Below are positions 27,488 through 33,849 of a DNA stretch of 64,000 bases, in pieces; within the stretch, counting starts at the first letter, position 1, and every line of letters begins with the position of its first letter. Made by a program: the position numbers and the translations under genes. Under the pieces are notes generated by a model that saw only the letters and a list, made by a program, of their open reading frames with translations, did not search any database and was not told the DNA's origin. Origin of the DNA: Flavobacteriaceae bacterium (GTDB lineage: Bacteria > Bacteroidota > Bacteroidia > Flavobacteriales > Flavobacteriaceae); NCBI GenBank assembly GCA_014075215.1, contig CP046177.1, forward strand, positions 2,294,501-2,358,500, written 5' to 3'.

Positions 27488-28445
27488 AGAGGTCAGTAGT
27501 TAGTTACATATAATTTCACTTTGATAAATTTTATCACTCATGACCATTTTAGTTATTAAGTTATTGAATATTGTGTTTTTGTTTTGCGAGCGATTAATTC
27601 TAAAACAAAACTCATTAAAGTATCGGTTTAGATTAAACTCACTTACCCAAGAATAAGTTGTCCTAATCCATGATTTTATTTGATGAATCATCGTATGTAA
27701 GGCTTTAAAGTTTAATCCTTTGTCGCTATCAATCTGGGTAATGTTATAGGCTTTTGCAATAGGCCTGTAGCCTTTCCATTTGTGAGTGATTACTTGAGCC
27801 TTTCTATCAATATGCTTAATGAACATATATTGCAACGATTGTGCAGAAAAATCTTTGATGTTTAAAGCATACATACGCTTTACTTTGCCCTGGTCTGTGA
27901 ACTCAACAGCAGTAATAGCCTTCTTTTTCTTAGCATCATAACTACGACCTATCTTGTTTTGCTCATAACCACCCAACACAAATTCATCAACCTGTACATG
28001 ACCATCCATAGGGTTATTTTCACTAGAAGCCATAGCTTCTCTTACTTTAAGCATAAACAATCGTGCTGTCTTTTCTGTAATACCATAGCGTACACCCATT
28101 TGTGTAGCTGATAAACTCTTGGTGGTAGTTGCCATTTCAAAACAGATAAAAAAGGCTTTTCGTACACCAAATCGCACTCTGTGAAAAATGGTGTTAGCCG
28201 TTGGGCTTTCTGTATCACCACATTTATTGCATGTTCTTGAAAAGTTCTTACGTACTTGGTAACTGGTATTACCACATTTACGACATACATAACCCTCTTT
28301 CCACTTGATTTGACCTAGATATGCTTTGCAATCTACATCTGTTTTAAAGCGTTCAGCGAACTCTAAAAGGTTTTGACCCTTGAAAATTTCCATAAAATCC
28401 CTATTTTTATTGACATACAAGTTATGAAATTATCTACTGACCTCT
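27488..28445 (-). mobile_element. IS1595-family insertion sequence
   Basis: 958 bp with 12-bp terminal inverted repeats AGAGGTCAGTAG (27488-27499 and reverse complement at 28434-28445). The flanking sequence aaaaaccttt occurs at 27478-27487 and 28446-28455. Family knowledge gives 8-bp duplications for IS1595, so two bases may belong to the element. It carries one transposase and interrupts a recombinase gene. Confidence 0.9.
27500..28393 (-). CDS. IS1595-family (ISXO2-like) transposase
   Basis: 297 residues from the ATG at 28393. Zinc ribbon CRKCGN...CNKCGD near residues 35-55, then the ISXO2-like DDE region: VQVDEFVLGGYEQNK (first acidic site), ALNIKDFSAQ, and the HKWKGYRPI...H-x-x-I...N-x-x-E-x-x-F stretch near the end. 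Complete and apparently functional. Its stop overlaps the left inverted repeat edge. Confidence 0.92.
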   Translation of the reverse strand: MEIFKGQNLLEFAERFKTDVDCKAYLGQIKWKEGYVCRKCGNTSYQVRKNFSRTCNKCGDTESPTANTIFHRVRFGVRKAFFICFEMATTTKSLSATQMGVRYGITEKTARLFMLKVREAMASSENNPMDGHVQVDEFVLGGYEQNKIGRSYDAKKKKAITAVEFTDQGKVKRMYALNIKDFSAQSLQYMFIKHIDRKAQVITHKWKGYRPIAKAYNITQIDSDKGLNFKALHTMIHQIKSWIRTTYSWVSEFNLNRYFNEFCFRINRSQNKNTIFNNLITKMVMSDKIYQSEIICN

Positions 28446-29094
28446 AAAAACCTTTTTTGATTTCTGTGTTCGGGAACAGTTTATATCTTCAAATCCTGCT
28501 GAAAAGATTGAAAAACCAAAACTCCCTAAACGTATTCCCCGATGCTTAGATAAAGGGCAAATAGAAAGCCTATTACTGCATTTAGATTGTTATTCTTGGT
28601 TTAATGACTTAGAAGCCAAAAGAAATAAAGCCATTATTCGCACCTTTTTATATACTGGAGTTAGGTTGAATGAGCTTTTGAAATTAAAAACTACTTCTAT
28701 AAATTTTGAAGCCTCAGAAATTATCATCTATGAAGGAAAGGGGAGTAAAGACAGGATAATACCTATTCATCCAGATTTAATGCTATATCTCAAAGCTTAT
28801 CAGGATGTAAAGAAAATACCGACAGAATATTTCTTTTCCAGTATTCGTTCAGATAAACCACTTACGGAAAATAACCTATATAGAATCATCAAAAAAATTC
28901 GAAGTAAAACTAAGTTTCATTTCTCTCCACATCAGCTAAGGCATACTTTCGGTAAATTATCTATTGAGGGTAATCTCAATCCTTTTAAATTACAAAGAAT
29001 AATGGGACATTCAAGTATAGAAACGACACAGATTTACGTGTATGTGAGTGATAACAATTTGAAGGAAAGTTTTCAAAAAATCAATTTTGGATAA

Positions 29095-29985
29095 TTATTC
29101 CAAAGGGTGTTTACTTATCTGGTCTTGTAAATGTGAAACGGTAGCAGATAAATAGATAGTCGTTGTTTTAATATCACTATGTCCTAATAATCGAGAAACA
29201 CTAAAGAGATTACAACCAGCTTCTAGCATTAAAACGGCAAAGGTATGACGGAGCAAATGAGCGTGAATATGGATGCCTGCTTTTTTACCAATTTTCCTAA
29301 GTAAACGAGGGATAACTTCTGCACTCATTTGTGCTGTGCAAATAAGAGAAACAAAAAAATATACACTTCTATTGTTGATTTTAGAACGTACAGATAGATA
29401 TTTTTCTAAGTACTTTTTTAATTGAGCATTTATTGGAATCATACGGTCTTTCTTGCCTTTCCCTGCTCGAACAAATAAAACGTTCTCTTTAGTATTTACA
29501 TCGTCAATTTTTAGATTGAGTAATTCCTGCAATCTAATTCCTGTAAACAGAAAAACGGCAAGAATAGCCACAGCTCGTGGTTTTTCGTAGTAGTGATGAT
29601 AAGGGTAGCATTTTGCCCAATCCAAAATAAGTGTAGATTGTTCTTTGGTTAAATGCTTTGGGATTTTAGATTCTAATTTTGGCACAGGAATATTATCAGC
29701 AGGATTCTTTTGTAAATACCCTCGTGCTACACACCATTTAAAAAACAAGCGCACATTACCTAAACGGGTACGGATAGTTTTAGTTGACCAATTCTTTTCA
29801 CATTTTCCGTGAATAAGCCAATTTTCAATCACGTTTTGGGTAACATCTTCGATGTTATAAACTTCTGTTTGCTTCACAAAATAATTAATGACTTCCTTAA
29901 ACCATTTAATCGTTCTTGGAGTGTTATTTTTAAAAACAACTTGATACTGACAGAACTCTTGATGCCGTTGGAGAATAGTGTTCAT
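29095..29985 (-). CDS. XerC/D-like tyrosine recombinase of a nested module
   Basis: 296 residues from the ATG at 29985 (MNTILQRHQEFCQYQ). Catalytic residues: R in FTGIRLQELL, K in AGKGKKDRMIPI, HLLRHTF and GHSDIKTTTIYL with the Tyr. A SAM-like N-terminal domain precedes. It lies beside a 46-bp tRNA-Met 3' fragment, a common attachment-site arrangement, and abuts a convergent recombinase. It probably mobilised a smaller element now inside the larger one. Confidence 0.88.
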   Translation of the reverse strand: MNTILQRHQEFCQYQVVFKNNTPRTIKWFKEVINYFVKQTEVYNIEDVTQNVIENWLIHGKCEKNWSTKTIRTRLGNVRLFFKWCVARGYLQKNPADNIPVPKLESKIPKHLTKEQSTLILDWAKCYPYHHYYEKPRAVAILAVFLFTGIRLQELLNLKIDDVNTKENVLFVRAGKGKKDRMIPINAQLKKYLEKYLSVRSKINNRSVYFFVSLICTAQMSAEVIPRLLRKIGKKAGIHIHAHLLRHTFAVLMLEAGCNLFSVSRLLGHSDIKTTTIYLSATVSHLQDQISKHPLE

Positions 29986-30070
29986 TGTGACTATCGGGTA
30001 AAATCTGACAGTCGTTAGATGAATAAATTCCTTATACAAATGATACTTTGTGACCGTGATAGTCCCATTC

Positions 30071-30116
30071 TGGTTGCGGAGGCAGGATTCGAACCTGCGA
30101 CCTTCGGGTTATGAGC
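30071..30116 (-). other. tRNA-Met(CAT) 3' fragment, probable attachment site
   Basis: Read on the minus strand, the segment runs from the anticodon loop (GCTCATAACCCGAAGG) through a T arm (GCAGGTTCGAATCCTGC) to an acceptor end with ACCA. The 5' half is missing. Such 3' tRNA copies mark integration sites of tyrosine-recombinase elements. The neighbouring recombinase starts about 85 bp away. No second copy or complete tRNA occurs in this window. Confidence 0.75.
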
Positions 30117-30348
30117 AAGTCCACAGATTTTTAAAATGGATTAACTCGCTTCCAGAATGGAACAATGCGTTTTCTTGCAGAAAATTTATTCGTTTTCTAA
30201 CGATTGTCGGGTTAATTATAAAGGCTAGGAAAATTGCTGTCAAACTTTCTATTAAATAATTCCTAACTTTGTATTTCAACACAAAAACTATGTGCCTATT
30301 ATAACATAAAATCATCGACATACATAATATAGCGTAGCTATCATCTCT

Positions 30349-30498
30349 TTAACCGAAAACCGCCAAAATTTTCAAAAAACAGGAAGAAATGAATTAGTGA
30401 GCATACCGCTTGGGTGTGTTCCGAAACTAGTTCAGTCCTGTTGGGTGCTTTGGCGGTACCTCGGTTAACCGGATTTAGTGGAGGTTCACTCCTTTTTT
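30349..30498 (+). ncRNA. long rod-like hairpin region with terminator (candidate RNA)
   Basis: Nested stems read in order: TTAACCGA/TCGGTTAA (30349-30356 with 30461-30468), ACCGCCAAA/TTTGGCGGT (30359-30367 with 30449-30457), ACAGGA/TCCTGT (30379-30384 with 30436-30441), GAATTAGT/ACTAGTTC (30391-30398 with 30426-30433) and GCATACC/GGTGTGT (30401-30407 with 30413-30419). A small GGAG/CTCC hairpin with six T follows (30480-30498). CGAAAACCGCCAAA recurs at codons 5-10 of the next gene (30561-30574). Family not recognised. Confidence 0.6.
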
Positions 30499-30546
30499 AT
30501 TTACTAATGTTTTGGAGAACCTACAAAACGATAAACAGGAATAATT

Positions 30547-30975
30547 ATGAAATTAATTATCGAAAACCGCCAAACAAAAACCAAATTATTAATCTTATTT
30601 CTAGCTACATTTTTATTCTCGTTGCAAAGTTGCGCCCAGAAAAATGTAAGTAAAACACAACAAACCAAAAAAGAAAATTTGAAAGCTGTGGATTATTCAA
30701 AAGGTAGCAATATCATTGAATTTCCAGAGAAACTCACAGGCGATGAAAAAGCTATTTTTAATCACAAATACTTTCAAGACTTAACAAGTAATGAAACAAG
30801 ACATTTAGACCCATTCAAAGTCAAAGAAGAATTTGAAAAGCTAGGGATTACTAAAGAGCAAAGAGCAAGATTTGTAGCTGCTTATACTTTTTTCAAAACA
30901 CGTTATTTTGGACATAAAAAATCTTGCGAACAATGGGAATATTTCAAAGATTTAGCACCGAAATCAGATAATTGA
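30547..30975 (+). CDS. small lipoprotein of unknown function
   Basis: 142 residues. The signal peptide has a lipobox LFSLQSCAQ, with a basic start (MKLIIENRQTKTK). The mature part is charged and helical (LTSNETRHLDPFKVKEEFEKLGITKEQRARFVAAYTFF). It lies just after the structured RNA region; codons 5-10 repeat part of that RNA's stem, so translation could be affected by it. Unknown family. Confidence 0.7.
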   Translation: MKLIIENRQTKTKLLILFLATFLFSLQSCAQKNVSKTQQTKKENLKAVDYSKGSNIIEFPEKLTGDEKAIFNHKYFQDLTSNETRHLDPFKVKEEFEKLGITKEQRARFVAAYTFFKTRYFGHKKSCEQWEYFKDLAPKSDN

Positions 30976-31006
30976 AAAATCGCTGAGTCTGTGATATAAT
31001 AAAGGG

Positions 31007-32362
31007 ATGCGGAATAATTTGGAAAATTCTTCGGCTATGTTAGAATCGGCAGATACTTTGGTATCTGCCGATTACGCTTTGCGTAATCGCAAATCATTGA
31101 GTTTGGAGCAACTTAATGATAGAGCAAAACAGGAAAAAAGTAAACGAAAATCGCGCGAAAAATTTGAAAGCAGAGAACACGAAAAGGCAGATTTTGACTT
31201 ATCAAATGAACTATCACTTTTAGATATTTCAACAAATGAAGCAGAAGAAAAATATAGTAAGAGAGAAGATATTGAAATAAATAGAGAACTTTCTATCGCT
31301 GACCAAGTTAAAAATTATACGGAATCAATCCGACAAGGCAAATCTCAAACGGAAATTCTACATCTTTTAATTACAAAATTTGAGAATAACAATGCTGTTT
31401 CTAAATGGGTGGAAAACTGGCGAGATTTTCTCAAGTTGCATCGGTTCGCTGAAACCAAACCACCACAGGAACGCAAAGCAATTAAGCGTATTATTTCCAA
31501 AGCTGATTTTAGTGACGAAACATCGTTTAGCACTTCATTAGCAGAAATCTCACAAAGCAAGGAAATTTCACAAGCAACTAAACTGGAAATTTCTCGAGAA
31601 TTTGGCGGTGCGCATATTGATAGTGTGGACGGAATGGATTTTCAGCTAAAACAGGTCAAGGAACACACCAAAGCTATTGAACGGGAAATTGACAATAAAT
31701 CTCGTGAGCAAGAATGGTTGGATTCAGAAATTGAAAGTTTAAAGACTGAATTAGATTCACTGCCTCTTGATAGTCCAAAACGGCAAGAACTTGAAGAAAA
31801 AATTGAGCAGAAAAAAGAGCAACTGGAAAACACCAAAGATGAAATTAACCGTTTAGAAAAAGGGAAACCAAAAGAAACCGCCTTTGTGTTGCGTGAGGGA
31901 TTTTCTGCAAAAATGGATCCCGATGGCAGTCGAAGCATAAAAATTATGAGTAGTGATTTTTCAATCAAGTTACCGAGCAATCGTTGGCTTTTTAGCGATA
32001 AGAAAAATATACGAACTATCAATTTAGCCTTTCCGTTTGCTATACTCAAAGAACAAAATTTCGCCAAATTTTTGTTTCGTCCAAATCTTGAAGATAACGC
32101 TGTACCAACTGTTGAAAATCGCAAAATGGGAAGTTTAATTTTGAACTCACTTGGCTATAGTGATTCTAAAATTCTTTCGCAAGAAAGTATCAAACAACTC
32201 AAAAAAGATTTATCAATGCTTAATCTTAAAAATGGGAAAACTGCACAAGAAAATTTGATTGAGCTAGGGATTTTTGATGTTGCTTCACAGTCTTTAAACA
32301 TCAATAATTTTAAAAATAGGTTAACTTCTATACGTGAGAATAGAGATATTACTAAAAATTAA
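31007..32362 (+). CDS. coiled-coil hypothetical protein with hairpins in its 5' coding region
   Basis: 451 residues. The N-terminal 100 are charged and repetitive; a coiled coil spans ~215-290 (KSREQEWLDSEIESLKTELDSL); a globular C-terminal part (~290-451: FSAKMDPDGSRSIKIMSSDF) is not recognised. Start at the ATG at 31007, with an alternative at 31037 (MLESADTLVSAD). Two perfect hairpins lie in codons 14-28. It is probably a cargo or mobilization-associated gene. Confidence 0.65.
   Translation: MRNNLENSSAMLESADTLVSADYALRNRKSLSLEQLNDRAKQEKSKRKSREKFESREHEKADFDLSNELSLLDISTNEAEEKYSKREDIEINRELSIADQVKNYTESIRQGKSQTEILHLLITKFENNNAVSKWVENWRDFLKLHRFAETKPPQERKAIKRIISKADFSDETSFSTSLAEISQSKEISQATKLEISREFGGAHIDSVDGMDFQLKQVKEHTKAIEREIDNKSREQEWLDSEIESLKTELDSLPLDSPKRQELEEKIEQKKEQLENTKDEINRLEKGKPKETAFVLREGFSAKMDPDGSRSIKIMSSDFSIKLPSNRWLFSDKKNIRTINLAFPFAILKEQNFAKFLFRPNLEDNAVPTVENRKMGSLILNSLGYSDSKILSQESIKQLKKDLSMLNLKNGKTAQENLIELGIFDVASQSLNINNFKNRLTSIRENRDITKN
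31047..31089. repeat. two adjoining perfect palindromic hairpins inside a coding region
   Basis: CGGCAGATAC-TTTG-GTATCTGCCG (31047-31070) and CGATTACGC-TTT-GCGTAATCG (31069-31089) share two bases. Both arms are perfect over 10 and 9 bp. They may form DNA cruciforms or an mRNA structure that controls translation of the gene at 31007. Confidence 0.75.
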
Positions 32363-32733
32363 GCACTATCATCCAAATTTTTAAGTTCAATTTCTGGTTG
32401 GGGGATTATTCTGGTATTGCCAAGGTCTACTACTTTTGAACGCATTAATTCATTGTCAGTAAAAATACGAGACATATTATATTTGCTTATACTTTTCAGA
32501 ATTATCGTCGCCATAACCAAAAATAATATAGGATTGGATTGACTTTGTAATTCTCCGTGAATATAAAGAGTTCTTTAACCAGTAGCTAGTTGCTTGTTTT
32601 TTTGATAAATACTTTCAATATAGTTTGAAAGTAAGTTTTTGGTGTAATTAAAATTAACTATTCCGAGTAGTTTTTCTGTGTCTGGAAATTTTGTTTCTAG
32701 AATATTGTCTCGCTGAAAATCATTAACTTATGA
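32363..32733 (-). pseudogene. remnant of an AbiH-like abortive-infection gene
   Basis: Minus-strand reading gives fragments in order: LGIVNFNYTKNLLSNYIESIY, a TAA, RTLYIHGELQSQSNP, then after a frameshift IIFGYGDDNSEKYKQI. The NFNYT ... IHG ... FGYGDD spacing is that of AbiH-family proteins. The final segment reads GNTRIIPQPEIELKNLDDSA in a different frame. Stop and frameshift rule out function. The family call rests on these short motifs. Confidence 0.45.
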
Positions 32734-32945
32734 AGTTATTAACATCAATATTCGTTTTTTGAAATTTTACTGCGTAACACCAGTTAGTAAGTAAAAAAAC
32801 CATATTACACACGGAATATTGGTTTAGTCAAGCTAATAATCTAATTTTTTTTGGAAAGGAAGGTGTTTTTTTATATTTTCACTATGATTAACAAGGTTTG
32901 GAATAATTATTGCTGAAAATTTATTAATATTAAATTTATAATGTC

Positions 32946-33158
32946 ATGAAAACAAAAGTATTTATTTTAACACTAGTTAGTGTATTACTCAATTCTTGTT
33001 CAAATGAGGATTCAATTTCCTCTAATTCTAATGTAGAAATAGAAACAATTATAGAACAGAATAATCTCGACCAGAAAGTTGTTAATAGAACTACGGAATT
33101 TAAAAAGTATTATGCGCTTATAGAAAAAATGAAGCAAAAAAAATCGGATAAAAACTAA
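32946..33158 (+). CDS. small lipoprotein (70 residues)
   Basis: MKTKVFILTLVSVLLNSCSNED carries a lipobox (LLNSC), followed by a Ser/Asn/Glu-rich and then Lys-rich tail (FKKYYALIEKMKQKKSDKN). It is convergent with the secreted-protein pair and shares a terminator with it. Function unknown; a possible protective partner of the secreted proteins is speculation. Confidence 0.6.
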   Translation: MKTKVFILTLVSVLLNSCSNEDSISSNSNVEIETIIEQNNLDQKVVNRTTEFKKYYALIEKMKQKKSDKN

Positions 33159-33175
33159 TCTTTATCCGATTTTTT
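33143..33175. terminator. bidirectional intrinsic terminator
   Basis: ATCGGATAAA (33143-33152) pairs with TTTATCCGAT (33161-33170), followed by T on the right and preceded by A on the left. It serves the gene at 32946 and the leftward pair ending at 33192. Confidence 0.85.
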
Positions 33176-33191
33176 AATCAAGTTTAGGGTT

Positions 33192-33479
33192 TTAATTTTC
33201 AGCATCCCTAATCTGATAATCTCTTCTGAATTGGCAGTAAGAATTTACAAATTCTTGCGCAGTATCTCTATCTGGAGCGGAAAAGTTAAACCTATGTCCG
33301 TCTCTACAAACTCCAGTATAATTAACAAATAAAACTGTTCCATCTTTAGAAAGTTTTTTGTCAACTTTAATAATTTTTACATCTTTATTATTATCTACTT
33401 CTTCTTTTACATCAATAGAATTAGCTGCACTCAAAGAAATAGAGAACATAAACACTAATAAATAAATGATTTTTTTCAT
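33192..33479 (-). CDS. small secreted two-cysteine protein A
   Basis: 95 residues with a clear signal peptide (MKKIIYLLVFMFSISLSAA). The mature part holds two cysteines in GVCRDGHRFNFSA and FVNSYCQFRR, probably a disulfide. It is paralogous to the next gene: same signal peptide and the pattern C-x-DGH-x-F-x-x-A...AQE-x-VN-x-YC-x-FRR. It is likely co-transcribed with it (22-bp gap). Unknown function; a peptide toxin, ligand or substrate for the neighbouring receptor is conceivable. Confidence 0.75.
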   Translation of the reverse strand: MKKIIYLLVFMFSISLSAANSIDVKEEVDNNKDVKIIKVDKKLSKDGTVLFVNYTGVCRDGHRFNFSAPDRDTAQEFVNSYCQFRRDYQIRDAEN

Positions 33480-33501
33480 GGTATGTTATTTTCTATTATA
33501 A

Positions 33502-33801
33502 TTAATTTTCGTTTACATTATCTCCACCTTCTCCACCAATACTTCTTCTAAAAGCACAATAAGTATTAACAACCTCTTGAGCTACTTCTCTTGTATAAGC
33601 AGTAAAATAAAAAGTGTGACCATCTAAACATTTACCTCTATATCTTGTAAAAAACACTTTCCCATTTTTTAAGACATCTTTAACTTTTTCAATCTTCACA
33701 ATTTGAAGTTCAGCTCCTTTCTTCTTCTCTATTTCTTTAATCTCATTTGCACTTAAAGAAACAGAAAACATGAATACCAATAAATAAATGATTTTTTTCA
33801 T
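33502..33801 (-). CDS. small secreted two-cysteine protein B
   Basis: 99 residues, signal peptide MKKIIYLLVFMFSVSLSA, mature part with GKCLDGHTFYFTA and VVNTYCAFRR. Closely related to protein A, so a tandem duplication. It is transcribed away from the TonB-type receptor gene, whose start is 48 bp away on the other strand, so the divergent promoters probably belong to one control region. Confidence 0.75.
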   Translation of the reverse strand: MKKIIYLLVFMFSVSLSANEIKEIEKKKGAELQIVKIEKVKDVLKNGKVFFTRYRGKCLDGHTFYFTAYTREVAQEVVNTYCAFRRSIGGEGGDNVNEN

Positions 33802-33803
33802 AA

Positions 33804-33811
33804 TATATTTG
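33804..33811 (+). promoter_or_regulatory. -7 element of the TonB-type receptor gene
   Basis: TATATTTG fits TAnnTTTG. Start codon at 33850 gives a leader of about 30 nt. A -33 box is not clear because the divergent gene ends here. Confidence 0.5.
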
Positions 33812-33849
33812 TTTTATGATTAATAATTATACATTTTTACTAAAAAATT

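Larger units (their letters stand above)
27248..29094 (+). pseudogene. XerC-like tyrosine recombinase split by an IS1595 element
   Basis: The N-terminal part (27248-27487, MKIPLILPQFKRFALHEKGM) and the C-terminal part (from 28456) join perfectly if the insertion and one copy of the 10-bp duplication are removed, giving 292 residues through the junction RQYIKTFFDFCVREQFISSN. Catalytic residues are present: R in YTGVRLNELLKL, K near YEGKGSKDR, HQLRHTF and GHSSIETTQIYVY. Before interruption it would have been intact. Its stop abuts the stop of the convergent recombinase at 29095 with no gap. Confidence 0.9.

Noticed and set aside
30050..30259. Open frame reading LRRQDSNLRPSGYE as a gene
   Set aside because: This peptide is the well-known false product of tRNA sequence; the DNA is the tRNA-Met 3' fragment.
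30349..30468. Integron attC site
   Set aside because: The ends (CTTTAAC and GTTAACC) each differ from the RYYYAAC/GTTRRRY consensus, there is a single copy, and no integron integrase is present.
33502..33801. Bacteroidetocin-type double-glycine bacteriocin
   Set aside because: It has a standard Sec signal peptide and no double-glycine leader; only the small size and cysteines agree.
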